Origin: Flavonifractor sp. An10
Lineage (GTDB): Bacteria > Bacillota > Clostridia > Oscillospirales > Oscillospiraceae
NCBI RefSeq assembly: GCF_002161215.1
Contig: NZ_NFMB01000005.1
Location: 62,001 to 126,000 of the forward strand
Reading direction: 5' to 3'
DNA: 64,000 nt
The notes beneath the pieces are model-generated. The model did not search any database. It saw only the letters and a list, made by a program, of their open reading frames with translations, and was not told the origin of the DNA. The position numbers and the translations under genes are program-made. Below, piece by piece: positions 25,360 to 34,147 of the stretch. Each line of letters begins with the position of its first letter. The first letter of the stretch is position 1.

Positions 25360-26361
25360 TTACCGCGCTAAAAACCCGACCTTCTTGTAGACCTTGCGCA
25401 GGGTCTTTTCCGCCACGTAGGAGGCCTTCTCGGCCCCGGCGCGGTAGACGCCCTCCAGATAGCCCTTGTCGGCCAGCAGGCGCTCGGTCTCCTCCCGGAT
25501 GGGGCGCAGCAGCTCCACCACGGCCTCCCCCACGGCGGGCTTGAAGGCGCCGTAGCCCTTGCCGTCGAACTCCGCCTCGATGGTCTCAAAGCTCTTGCCG
25601 GTGACGGCGGAGTAGATCTGCATCAGGTTGGACACGCCGGGCTTGGCCTGGGGATCGAAGCGGACGCACCGCTCGGTGTCGCTGTCGGTGATGGCCCGCT
25701 TGAACTTGCGCAGGATGTCCTCCGGCTTCTCCATGAGGAACACGCACCCCTCGGGGATGGACTTGCTCATCTTGGTATCCGGCTGGTTCAGGCTCATCAC
25801 CCGGGCCCCCGCCTTGGGGATGTAGGGCTCCGGCATCTTGAACACGTCGCCGTACACGTGGTTGAAGCGGTTGGCGATGTCCCGGCAGATCTCCACGTGC
25901 TGCTTCTGATCCTCCCCCACCGGCACAAAGTCGGGCTGATAGAGCAGGATGTCGGCGGCCATGAGGCAGGGGTAGGTGAACAATCCGGCGTTGATGTTGT
26001 CGGCGTGCTTGGCGGACTTGTCCTTGAACTGGGTCATGCGGGACAGCTCGCCGAACATGGTGTAGCAGTCCAGCACCCAGCCCAGCTCCGCGTGCTGGTG
26101 GACGTGGGACTGGACAAAGATGGTGTTCTTGGCCGGATCCAGGCCGCAGGCGATATAGGTGGCGATCTGGGTCAGGGTGCGGCGGCGGAGATCCGCCGGA
26201 TTCTGCCGCACCGTGATGGTGTGCAGATCCGCCATGAACCAGTAGCAGTCAAACTGGTCGGACAGCTCCGCCCAGTTCTTGATGGCCCCCAGATAGTTGC
26301 CCAGATGCAGCTCCCCGCTGGGCTGAATGCCGGACAGGAGCACCTTTTTTTCGTTTTCCAT
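25360..26361 (-). CDS. trpS: Tryptophanyl-tRNA synthetase
   Basis: 333 residues. Class I motifs: GIQPSGELHLGNYLGAIKNW (HIGH-like HLGN) and KMSKS (TKMSKSIPEG). ATG at 26361 with GAGGTG upstream. A longer frame to 26409 lacks a ribosome site. Divergent from gltX across 150 bp, too short for a T-box leader. A GC hairpin at about 25334-25358 follows the stop. Confidence 0.97.
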   Translation of the reverse strand: MENEKKVLLSGIQPSGELHLGNYLGAIKNWAELSDQFDCYWFMADLHTITVRQNPADLRRRTLTQIATYIACGLDPAKNTIFVQSHVHQHAELGWVLDCYTMFGELSRMTQFKDKSAKHADNINAGLFTYPCLMAADILLYQPDFVPVGEDQKQHVEICRDIANRFNHVYGDVFKMPEPYIPKAGARVMSLNQPDTKMSKSIPEGCVFLMEKPEDILRKFKRAITDSDTERCVRFDPQAKPGVSNLMQIYSAVTGKSFETIEAEFDGKGYGAFKPAVGEAVVELLRPIREETERLLADKGYLEGVYRAGAEKASYVAEKTLRKVYKKVGFLAR

Positions 26362-26449
26362 GGTATGAACACACCTCTTGTAATGCGTGATTTTTACTTG
26401 AATGGGCATAACATCCCATATTGTAGTATCATATCATATTCAAACTCCC

Positions 26450-26478
26450 TTGACAATCCTAACCGAAAAAAATAGAAT
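26450..26478 (+). promoter_or_regulatory. gltX promoter
   Basis: TTGACA (26450-26455), 17 bp, TAGAAT (26473-26478), 34 bp before the gltX ATG. Confidence 0.8.
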
Positions 26479-26511
26479 AGTAGCGCAAATGATGATAAAG
26501 GAGATTTTTCC

Positions 26512-27999
26512 ATGGATCTGAACTGGTTTGCCGAGCTGGAGGCGCGTATTCCCAAGGGCGGCGTACGCACCCGCTTCGCCCCCTCCCCCACCGGCTACAT
26601 GCACGTGGGCAACCTGCGCACCGCCCTGTACACCTGGCTCATCGCCCGGCACAGCGGCGGCACCTTCATCCTCCGCATCGAGGACACCGACCAGGGCCGC
26701 CTGGTGGAGGGCGCCACCGAGGTGATCTATGCCACCCTGCGCAAGTGCGGCCTGACCTGGGACGAGGGCCCCGACATCGGCGGCCCGGTGGGCCCCTATG
26801 TCCAGACCGAGCGGCGGGGCCTGTACGCCAACTTCGCCAGGCTGCTGGTGGAGAAGGGCCACGCCTACTACTGCTTCTGCGGCAAGAACGAGAGCGAGGA
26901 GGACAGCGGCGAGTTTGACCGGGCCGACGACCCCTGCCGCGCCCTCTCCCCCGAGGAAGCCCGGGCCCGGGTGGACGCCGGGGAGCCCTATGTGATCCGG
27001 CAGAAGATCCCCCACGGGGGGCAGACTACCTTCTCCGACGCGGTGTTCGGCGACATCACCGTGGACAACGACACCCTGGACGACCAGGTGCTGCTGAAGT
27101 CCGACGGCCTGCCCACCTACAACTTCGCCAACGTGATCGACGACCATCTCATGGGCATCACCCACGTGGTGCGGGGCAGCGAGTACCTGTCCTCCGCCCC
27201 CAAGTACAACCTGCTCTATCAGGCCTTCGGCTGGGAGGTGCCCACCTATATCCACTGCTCCCCCGTCATGCGGGACCAGCACAACAAGATGTCCAAGCGC
27301 AAGGGCGACCCCTCCTACGAGGATCTCATCGCCATGGGCTACCTGTCCGAGGCGGTGGTAAACTATGTCACCCTGCTGGGCTGGTCTCCCCGGGGCGAGT
27401 ACTCCGAGCGGGAGTTCTTCACCCTGGCCGAGCTGTCCGAGATCTTCGACATCGGCGGCATCTCCAAGTCCCCCGCCATCTTCGACATGGAGAAGCTGAC
27501 CTACTTCAACGCCCACTATATCCGTGAGATGAGCCCCCAGGACTTCCACGCCGCCGCCCTGCCCTACATCCGGCAGGCGGTGACCAACCCCGCCCTGGAC
27601 ACCCGGGAGATCGCCGGCCTGCTCCAGGCCCGGTGCGAGAAGCTCACCGACATCCCGGAGAAGCTGGACTTCTTCGACGCCCTGCCCGAGTACGGGGTGG
27701 ATCTGTTCACCAACAAGAAGTCCAAGACCAACCCGGAGGTGTCCCAGAGGATGCTGGAGGCCGCCATCCCCGCCCTGGAGGGCCTGGCGGACTGGACGAC
27801 GGACGCCATCCACGACACGCTGATCGGTCTGGCCGAGTCCCTGGAGGTCAAGAACGCCACCCTCATGTGGCCCGTGCGCATCGCCGCGGCGGGCAAAACG
27901 GTCACACCCGGCGGCGCGGTGGAGATCTGCCACATCCTGGGCCGCGACGAGTGCCTGCGCCGCCTCAACCTGGGCCTGGACAAGCTGAAAGAGAACTGA
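26512..27999 (+). CDS. gltX: Glutamyl-tRNA synthetase
   Basis: 495 residues. FAPSPTGYMHVGNLRTALY (HIGH-like) and KMSKRKGD, with a complete C-terminal anticodon-binding domain. Charges tRNA-Glu, and in such organisms often tRNA-Gln, later amidated by GatCAB. ATG with AAAGGAG upstream and its own promoter. A strong terminator at 28021-28066 follows. Confidence 0.97.
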   Translation: MDLNWFAELEARIPKGGVRTRFAPSPTGYMHVGNLRTALYTWLIARHSGGTFILRIEDTDQGRLVEGATEVIYATLRKCGLTWDEGPDIGGPVGPYVQTERRGLYANFARLLVEKGHAYYCFCGKNESEEDSGEFDRADDPCRALSPEEARARVDAGEPYVIRQKIPHGGQTTFSDAVFGDITVDNDTLDDQVLLKSDGLPTYNFANVIDDHLMGITHVVRGSEYLSSAPKYNLLYQAFGWEVPTYIHCSPVMRDQHNKMSKRKGDPSYEDLIAMGYLSEAVVNYVTLLGWSPRGEYSEREFFTLAELSEIFDIGGISKSPAIFDMEKLTYFNAHYIREMSPQDFHAAALPYIRQAVTNPALDTREIAGLLQARCEKLTDIPEKLDFFDALPEYGVDLFTNKKSKTNPEVSQRMLEAAIPALEGLADWTTDAIHDTLIGLAESLEVKNATLMWPVRIAAAGKTVTPGGAVEICHILGRDECLRRLNLGLDKLKEN

Positions 28000-28020
28000 A
28001 CCGGCAATCTTTCCCCGCAT

Positions 28021-28066
28021 AAAATGCCCCCTTTTCCGCAAACCTAACGGAAAAGGGGGCATTTTT
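28021..28066 (+). terminator. gltX terminator overlapping the ypeB ribosome site
   Basis: Arms AAAATGCCCCCTTTTCCG (28021-28038) and CGGAAAAGGGGGCATTTT (28048-28065) then T/A. The 3' arm holds AAGGGGG, the only ribosome-site candidate for ypeB, 9 nt before its ATG. Confidence 0.85.
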
Positions 28067-28068
28067 AT

Positions 28069-29430
28069 ATGGAGAAACGGCGGGTACGGGTGCTGGCGGC
28101 CAGCTTTACGGCGGCAGCCTTCGCGGTGAGTGTGGGGTTCGGGGTGCAGGGCCATGTCCAGGCGGAGGACTACCGGCGGCAGCTGGACAACGGCTACCGG
28201 CAGGCCTTCACCGAGCTGACCACCGCCGCCGGGGAGCTGGACGCCGCCCTGGAGAAGGTGACCTACGCCACCACCCCGTCCCTGTTCGCCTCCCTGTGCG
28301 CCCAGGCCTACGCCAAGGCCCTGGCCGCCCAGACCGCCCTGGGGGAGCTGCCCTACGGCAACGTGGAGCTGGAGCAGACCGCCGCCTTCTTCGCCAAGGC
28401 GGGGGACTACGCCATGGCCATGGCCCGGGGGGCCAACGGGGAGGGCGTGTGCACCGACGAGAACCGGGAGACCCTGCGGGGCCTGGCGGCGGCGGCCGGG
28501 GCGCTGTCCGCCACCCTCCAGGCGCTCCAGCTCCAGCTGGACGGCGGGGCCCTCCATCCGGAGGACGTGGCCGCCGTGGAGGCCCGGCTGGCCGCCGCCC
28601 AGGAGGACGGGGAGCCGGTCACCTCCGGCTCCGCCTTTCAGACGGTGGAGGCCGATTTCCCCCAGGTGCCCACCCTGATCTACGACGGCCCCTTCTCCGA
28701 GCACCTGTCCGGCCGCACCCCCCAGATGCTGGAGGGCCTGCCCCAGGTGACGGAGGAGGAGGCCCGCCGGGCGGCGGCGGCCTTCGCGGGGCTGCGGGCG
28801 GAGGTGTTCACCCGCACCTCCGACGGGGCGGGAGAGCTGCCCGCCTGGGGCTTCTCCGCCCTGGCGGACGGCGGGGAGCTGTACGTGGAGATCACCAAGC
28901 AGGGGGGCCAGGTGCTCCAGATGCTCTCCTCCCGGCCGGTGGGGGAGGCCGCTCTCTCCCGGAAGGAGGGGGTGGAACAGGCAGCCGCCTTCCTGGAGGA
29001 GCACGGCTACCGGGATATGGCCCCCAGCTACTTCCTGGAGGGGGACGGCATCCTCACCGTCCACTTCGCCCCCGTCCTGGACGGGGTGTACTGCTACCCG
29101 GATCTGGTGAAGGTAGGGGTGGCCCTGGACAATGGGGACGTGGTGAGCTTTGAGGCTCACGGCTACCTGATGAACCACGGGGCCCGGGAGCCGGCCGCCC
29201 CCGCTGTCTCGGCGGACGAGGCGGCGGAGCGGGTGGATTCCTCCCTCACCGTCCTCTCCCGCCAGCTGGCCCTGATCCCCACCGGCGGCGAGTACGAAGT
29301 GCTCTGCCACGAGTTCAAGTGCCAGAACGCCGACGGGGGCCACGTGCTGGTCTACGTCAACGCCGCCACCGGCCAGCAGGAGCGGATCCTCCTGCTGCTG
29401 GAGGACGAAAACGGCACCCTGGTAATTTGA
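28069..29430 (+). CDS. ypeB: Germination protein YpeB
   Basis: 453 residues. A signal/anchor (residues 7-28) is followed by a helical Ala-rich domain and C-terminal PepSY-like repeats (PEVTEEEARRAAAAFAG-like, GVEQAAAFLEEHGYRD, VSADEAAERV). YpeB sits in the spore inner membrane and stabilises the cortex-lytic enzyme SleB. sleB is usually adjacent; here it is not, although two SleB-domain hydrolases lie at 35-37 kb. The start is unusual: its ribosome site is within the terminator stem of gltX. No sporulation-sigma promoter was identified. Confidence 0.88.
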   Translation: MEKRRVRVLAASFTAAAFAVSVGFGVQGHVQAEDYRRQLDNGYRQAFTELTTAAGELDAALEKVTYATTPSLFASLCAQAYAKALAAQTALGELPYGNVELEQTAAFFAKAGDYAMAMARGANGEGVCTDENRETLRGLAAAAGALSATLQALQLQLDGGALHPEDVAAVEARLAAAQEDGEPVTSGSAFQTVEADFPQVPTLIYDGPFSEHLSGRTPQMLEGLPQVTEEEARRAAAAFAGLRAEVFTRTSDGAGELPAWGFSALADGGELYVEITKQGGQVLQMLSSRPVGEAALSRKEGVEQAAAFLEEHGYRDMAPSYFLEGDGILTVHFAPVLDGVYCYPDLVKVGVALDNGDVVSFEAHGYLMNHGAREPAAPAVSADEAAERVDSSLTVLSRQLALIPTGGEYEVLCHEFKCQNADGGHVLVYVNAATGQQERILLLLEDENGTLVI

Positions 29431-29468
29431 AACAAGCAGTTTGGAACGAGCGGTTTTCTCCAAAGGGA

Positions 29469-29497
29469 TTGACAACGGGATATGACTGTGCCATAAT
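29469..29497 (+). promoter_or_regulatory. Promoter of the iron alcohol dehydrogenase gene
   Basis: TTGACA (29469-29474), 17 bp, CATAAT (29492-29497). Confidence 0.75.
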
Positions 29498-29509
29498 AAG
29501 CGCCGATGA

Positions 29510-29529
29510 ATCGTTAAAGTTTTAACGAT
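29510..29529. promoter_or_regulatory. Rex-like operator
   Basis: ATCGTTAAAGTTTTAACGAT, a 20-bp near-perfect palindrome just downstream of the -10. Compared with the clostridial Rex site TTGTTAANNNNTTAACAA it differs at two symmetric positions. Rex would repress at high NAD+/NADH. Confidence 0.6.
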
Positions 29530-29561
29530 GTCAAATTCAACCGATTACGGAGGTTGCAGTC

Positions 29562-30743
29562 ATGTCCCGTTTCACCCTTCCCAGAGATATCTATTACGGC
29601 GCCAATGCGCTGGAGAACCTGAAAACCCTGAAGGGCACCCGGGCGGTGCTGGTGCTGGGCGGCGGCTCCATGAAGCGGTTCGGCTTTGTGGACAAGGCCC
29701 TGGCCTATCTGAAGGAGGCCGGCATCGAGACCCGTCTCATTGAGAACGTGGAGCCCGACCCCTCTGTGGAGACCGTGCTCAACGGCGCGGCCGTCATGCG
29801 GGAGTTCCAGCCCGACTGGATCATCTCCATGGGCGGCGGCTCCCCCATCGACGCGGCCAAGGCCATGTGGGCCTTCTATGAGTACCCCGACACCACCTTC
29901 GAGGATCTGATCACCCCCTTCAGCTTCCCCGAGCTGCGCCAGAAGGCCAGGTTCTGCGCCATCCCCTCCACCTCCGGCACCGCCACCGAGGTCACCGCCT
30001 TCTCCGTCATCACCGACTACGCCAAGGGCATCAAGTACCCCCTGGCCGACTTCAACATCACCCCCGACGTGGCCATCATCGACCCCGCCCTGGCCGAGAC
30101 CATGCCCGCCAGCCTCACCGCCCACACCGGCATGGACGCCCTGACCCACGCCATCGAGGCCTATGTGTCCACCCTGCACACCGTGTTCACCGACCCTCTG
30201 GCTCTCGAGGCCATCCACATCGTGGCGAAGGATCTACTCAAGTCCTACCACGGCGACATGGCCTGCCGGGAGGAGATGCACTACGGCCAGTGCCTGGCCG
30301 GCATGGCCTTCTCCAACGCCCTGCTGGGCATCGTCCACTCCATGGCCCACAAGACCGGCGCGGCCTTCTCCACCGGCCACATCACCCACGGCCTGGCCAA
30401 CGCCATGTACCTGCCCTACGTGATCGCCTACAACGCCAAGGCCGACGGCGTGGCCGAGCGGTACGCCGACATCGCCCGCACCATGGGCGTGGTGGGCGAC
30501 ACCACCGCCGAGCTGGTGGAGGGCCTGCGCGCCAAGATCCGCTCCATGAACGACGCCATGGGCATCCCCAACACCCTGAAGGACTTCGGCATCCTCGAGG
30601 ACGAGTTCAAGGAGAAGCTGGACGCCATCGCCGCCAACGCGGTGGGCGACGCCTGCACCGGCTCCAACCCCCGTCCCATCGATCCCCCCACCATGGCCAA
30701 GCTGTTCACCTGCATCTACTACGGCCAGGAGGTCGACTTCTAA
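29562..30743 (+). CDS. Iron-containing alcohol dehydrogenase (butanol dehydrogenase type)
   Basis: 393 residues. Group III ADH: NAD-binding VLVLGGGSMKRFG and MGGGSPIDAAKA; metal ligands in DALTHAIEAY and SMAHKTGAAF...ITHGLANA. Reduces aldehydes to alcohols to regenerate NAD+ in fermentation. Single-gene unit with promoter, Rex-like operator and a strong terminator. ATG with GGAGG 8 nt upstream. Confidence 0.94.
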   Translation: MSRFTLPRDIYYGANALENLKTLKGTRAVLVLGGGSMKRFGFVDKALAYLKEAGIETRLIENVEPDPSVETVLNGAAVMREFQPDWIISMGGGSPIDAAKAMWAFYEYPDTTFEDLITPFSFPELRQKARFCAIPSTSGTATEVTAFSVITDYAKGIKYPLADFNITPDVAIIDPALAETMPASLTAHTGMDALTHAIEAYVSTLHTVFTDPLALEAIHIVAKDLLKSYHGDMACREEMHYGQCLAGMAFSNALLGIVHSMAHKTGAAFSTGHITHGLANAMYLPYVIAYNAKADGVAERYADIARTMGVVGDTTAELVEGLRAKIRSMNDAMGIPNTLKDFGILEDEFKEKLDAIAANAVGDACTGSNPRPIDPPTMAKLFTCIYYGQEVDF

Positions 30744-30773
30744 ATCCCGAGATCCATCCATCCTCCATACATA

Positions 30774-30820
30774 CCAGAGGGGCGCGGTTCGTAAGAACCG
30801 CGCCCCTCTGGTGTTTTTTT
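30774..30820 (+). terminator. Terminator of the alcohol dehydrogenase gene
   Basis: 17-bp stem CCAGAGGGGCGCGGTTC with loop GTAA, followed by TGTTTTTTT. Confidence 0.9.
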
Positions 30821-30845
30821 CAGTTTTCCGCCCTGTCAGGGGGCG

Positions 30846-30944
30846 GAAGAACTCCGGCGGGTAGATGTCCCGCCAGCGGGCGTAGTCCGCCGAGGCGCGG
30901 CCCCAGTCAAAGGGTCTGCCGTGGTCGATGTGGGACAGCTCCAC
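30846..30944 (-). pseudogene. Methyltransferase gene remnant (N-terminal 33 codons)
   Basis: From a GTG at 30944 the frame reads MELSHIDHGRPFDWGRASAD then YARWRDIYPPEFF, the usual start of a class I SAM-dependent methyltransferase of the FDWG..S.DYA.YRDIYP type. It then runs into the dehydrogenase terminator; the remaining ~200 residues are gone. It follows the GNAT gene by 3 bp, so it was once the next gene in that operon. Confidence 0.75.
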
Positions 30945-30947
30945 GGC

Positions 30948-31355
30948 TCACAGCTCCTTGGCGTAAAAGAAGTGGCCGTACTCCCCCACGGCGGGCTCCA
31001 GCGCGCCGACGCGGCGGTAACCCCGCTTCTCATAGAAGCCGGGGGCCTGGAAGGAGAAGGTGTTCAGCTCCACCCGGCGGGCCCCCTGGCGGGCGGCGGC
31101 GGCCTCCACCTGATCCAGGATACAGCCGCCCAGGCCGGTGCCCCGGCAGTCCTCCGCCACCCAGAGCACGTCCACAAAGGCCAGCTCCCCCATGCGGAAG
31201 GCGTCACAGCCCCCCACCACACGGCCGTCCGCGTCCTTCACCGCCAGGGACAGATCCCCCGTGTCGGGGACAAATTTCCGGTTGTAGGCCCGCAGGCCGG
31301 CGTGGACGGCATCGTTCTCCGCCTCGCCGGCGGGCTGAAACACATATTGCCGCAC
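30948..31355 (-). CDS. GNAT family N-acetyltransferase
   Basis: 135 residues from GTG 31353-31355, chosen because AGGAGG stands 8 nt upstream; a GTG at 31388 overlapping the ftsK stop has no such site. GNAT acetyl-CoA motif VLWVAEDCRGTGLGGCILDQ and C-terminal FYEKRGYRRVG. Substrate unknown. Downstream of ftsK in one transcript. Confidence 0.9.
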   Translation of the reverse strand: MRQYVFQPAGEAENDAVHAGLRAYNRKFVPDTGDLSLAVKDADGRVVGGCDAFRMGELAFVDVLWVAEDCRGTGLGGCILDQVEAAAARQGARRVELNTFSFQAPGFYEKRGYRRVGALEPAVGEYGHFFYAKEL

Positions 31356-31384
31356 GATTATCTCCTCCTGACTGGCGGACAGGC

Positions 31385-34036
31385 TCACAGATCAAAGGGC
31401 GGGCTGTCCCGCTCCTGGGGGACGGCGTCCCCCTCGAAGGGCAGCTCGTCGGGCACCGGCTCGGCGGGCGCGGCGTCCACCATGCCCTGCTTGAACTGCA
31501 TCTCCTGCCACTGCTCCTTGGTGATGAGCACCTGCCGGGGCTTGGAGCCCTCGAAGGGGCCCACAACTCCCTTCTCCTCCATCTGATCCACCAGCCGGGC
31601 GGCCCGGGAGTAGCCCAGCTTGAGCCGCCGCTGGAGCATGGACACGGAGGCCATGCCGGTCTCCACCACCACCTCGATGGCGGAGGGGAGCAGCTCGTCG
31701 TACTCCTCCCCCACCTCCTCGGGGGCGGAGCCGCCCACCCCCTTGGCGCCCTTGTCCTTCTCGGCGGCGTGCTGCTCGATGTCGTGGATGATCTCCTGGT
31801 CGTACTGGGCGGCGCCGCTGTTCTGCTTGATGAAGCCCACCACGGCGGCCACCTCCTCGTCGGAGATCAGGCAGCCCTGCACCCGCTGGGGCTTGCCGGT
31901 GCCCAGGGGGAAGTAGAGCATATCGCCCCGGCCCACCAGCTTCTCGGCGCCGGTGGTGTCCAGGATGATGCGGGACTCCAGGGAGGAGGCCACCGCGAAG
32001 GCGATGCGGCTGGGGATGTTGGCCTTCATCAGGCCGGTGATCACGTCGGCGGAGGGCCGCTGGGTGGCGATGATCAGGTGCATCCCCGCGGCGCGGCCCA
32101 TCTGGGCTACCCGGCAGATGGACTCCTCCACCTCCTTGGCGGCCACCAGCATCAGGTCGGCCAGCTCGTCGATGACGATGACGATCTGGGGCATCTTCTC
32201 CAGCTCGTCGGAGCGGGCGGCGTGGGCGTTGTAGGACGCCAGGTCGCGCACGCCGATCTCGGAGAAGGTGCGGTAGCGCTTCATCATCTCCACCACCGCC
32301 CACTGGAGGGCGCCGGCCGCCTTCTTGGGGTCGGTGACCACGGGTATGAGCAGGTGGGGGATGCCGTTGTAGATGCCCAGCTCCACCATCTTGGGATCCA
32401 CCATGATGAGGCGAACCTCCTCGGGGGTGGCCTTGTAGAGCAGGGAGATGATCAGGGAGTTGGTGCACACCGACTTGCCCGAGCCGGTGGTGCCGGCGAT
32501 GAGCAGGTGGGGCAGCTTGGCGATGTTGCCCACCACGTTGCGGTTGCTGATGTCCCGGCCCACGGCGAAGGCCACCTTGGAGGGGTTGTCCCGGAACTCT
32601 TTGGAGTCGATCACGTCGTGGATGGGCACCGGAGAGACCAGCTTGTTGGGCACCTCGATGCCCACCATGGAGATCTTGTCCGGGATGGGGGCGATGCGCA
32701 CCCCCGTGGCCCCCAGGGCCAGGGCGATGTCGTCGGACAGGTTGGTCAGCTTGTTCAGCCGCACGCCCTGATCCAGCTCCACCTCATACCGGGTCACCGA
32801 CGGGCCCCGGGTGACGCTGACGATCTCCGCATCGATGCCGAAGGAGTGGATGGTGTCCGCCAGCCGGGCCTGGTTGGCCTGGAGCTCCCCGGCCACCTCA
32901 CTGCCCGACACCCCCTGCCCCTCGTGGAGCAGGGACACCGGCGGGTACTGGTAGGCGGCGGGGAGGCCCTCCTCCAGGTTGCGGGCGATGTCCTGGGCCA
33001 CCTCGGCGGCGGCCTGGGCGGCCTCCTCCTTCTTCACCTTGCCCACCGCCGGCTCCCGCTGGATCTCCGGCATGGGGGGCACGGGGGCGGGCTCCGGCAC
33101 GGGGGCCTCGGCCGCCGGGGCGGGTGCGTCGGGGGCCTCCGGCTCCTCCGCGGCCTCGGCGGGGGGCTCCAGCCCCTCCTCCCCCGCCAGCACCTGGTCG
33201 GGGGCGGGCACGGAGGGCTTCCGGTTGAAGAACCGCTCCTTCTTCTCCACCGGGGGCGGCTCCACCTTCTTGCCCACCAGGGGGCCCTCGTCCACCGGGA
33301 TGTCGATCTGGGGCGTCTGGCGGCGCTGGGCAGCGCTCTGGGCCTCGGCGGCCGGGGCTGATGCCTCCGGCTCCTTCCGGCGGCGCTCCCGGGGGCGGGG
33401 CTCGGGGAGCTCCTCCTCCTCGTACTCCGCCCAGGTGCGCGCGCGCAGCTTGTCCACCAGCTCCACCGGCGAGATATGGAAGGCGGCCATCAGCAGGATG
33501 AGGGCCACCAGCACGAGGATAATCCCTGCGCCGATGGGGCTGAACACGGCGCTCAGCCCCAGGGCGGCCGCCCCGCTGACCACGCCGCCGCTCTGGAGGG
33601 CCTCCCCCTGCGTCCACAGGGTCTTCACCAGCGCCGCGTTCCACTCATAGGGCCCCTTGGCCAGAATCAGGTGGAGCAGGCCGCCGGCCAGCACCGGGGT
33701 GAGCAGGGCGCACCACACCCGCAGGCGCACCGGCCGGCCCCGGTGGAACAGGAGGATGCCGCTGGCCACCAGCAGCATGGGGGGCAGCAGCCAGTAGCCG
33801 TAGCCGATGAGGCCCTTCACCAGCCCGCAGAAGAAGTCGATGAAGATGGCCTGGATGTGGAAATATCCGAAGGCGGAAAAGATGGCCAGCAGCAGACATA
33901 CCACCGCCCCCACCTCCCGCCGGATGGGCCGGGGCGCGGGGGCCTTCTTCCGGCTTCCCCCGGAGCGGGAGGCGGTGCCGGAGCGGCCGGAGGCCGCCCG
34001 GCTGCCGCCGGTGGTTTTCTTCTGTGTGGTGGCCAT
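31385..34036 (-). CDS. ftsK: DNA translocase FtsK/SpoIIIE
   Basis: 883 residues. N-terminal membrane domain with about four segments (residues 45-190), an Ala/Pro/Glu-rich linker (about 220-380), the RecA-like motor with Walker A GTTGSGKSV and Walker B VIVIDELADL, and a gamma winged-helix domain (SVSMLQRRLKLGYSRAARL) that reads KOPS/SRS sequences. Pumps chromosomes through the septum in division and sporulation. ATG at 34036 with AAAGGATT upstream. Whether it is the vegetative or sporulation member cannot be told from the sequence. Confidence 0.96.
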   Translation of the reverse strand: MATTQKKTTGGSRAASGRSGTASRSGGSRKKAPAPRPIRREVGAVVCLLLAIFSAFGYFHIQAIFIDFFCGLVKGLIGYGYWLLPPMLLVASGILLFHRGRPVRLRVWCALLTPVLAGGLLHLILAKGPYEWNAALVKTLWTQGEALQSGGVVSGAAALGLSAVFSPIGAGIILVLVALILLMAAFHISPVELVDKLRARTWAEYEEEELPEPRPRERRRKEPEASAPAAEAQSAAQRRQTPQIDIPVDEGPLVGKKVEPPPVEKKERFFNRKPSVPAPDQVLAGEEGLEPPAEAAEEPEAPDAPAPAAEAPVPEPAPVPPMPEIQREPAVGKVKKEEAAQAAAEVAQDIARNLEEGLPAAYQYPPVSLLHEGQGVSGSEVAGELQANQARLADTIHSFGIDAEIVSVTRGPSVTRYEVELDQGVRLNKLTNLSDDIALALGATGVRIAPIPDKISMVGIEVPNKLVSPVPIHDVIDSKEFRDNPSKVAFAVGRDISNRNVVGNIAKLPHLLIAGTTGSGKSVCTNSLIISLLYKATPEEVRLIMVDPKMVELGIYNGIPHLLIPVVTDPKKAAGALQWAVVEMMKRYRTFSEIGVRDLASYNAHAARSDELEKMPQIVIVIDELADLMLVAAKEVEESICRVAQMGRAAGMHLIIATQRPSADVITGLMKANIPSRIAFAVASSLESRIILDTTGAEKLVGRGDMLYFPLGTGKPQRVQGCLISDEEVAAVVGFIKQNSGAAQYDQEIIHDIEQHAAEKDKGAKGVGGSAPEEVGEEYDELLPSAIEVVVETGMASVSMLQRRLKLGYSRAARLVDQMEEKGVVGPFEGSKPRQVLITKEQWQEMQFKQGMVDAAPAEPVPDELPFEGDAVPQERDSPPFDL

Positions 34037-34147
34037 GCGATCAAATCCTTTCCGGGGCGATTGTCAGAGGCAGGGCGGGGGCGGGGACATGGCATACGGC
34101 GGCCTGCTCCCGCCTCCCCATCGGGGCCGGCGGCGCTGAAACCGCCC

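Noticed and set aside
26362..26511. T-box leader for trpS
   Set aside because: Only 150 bp separate trpS and gltX starts, with the gltX promoter in between; no T-box motif or antiterminator seen.
30290..33361. A 1023-codon open frame antisense to ftsK
   Set aside because: A shadow of GC-rich codons: Gly/His/Leu/Val-biased composition, no family motif, and it lies over clear genes on the other strand. The same holds for 26440-29475, 453-2051, 18552-19889 and 23029-24396.
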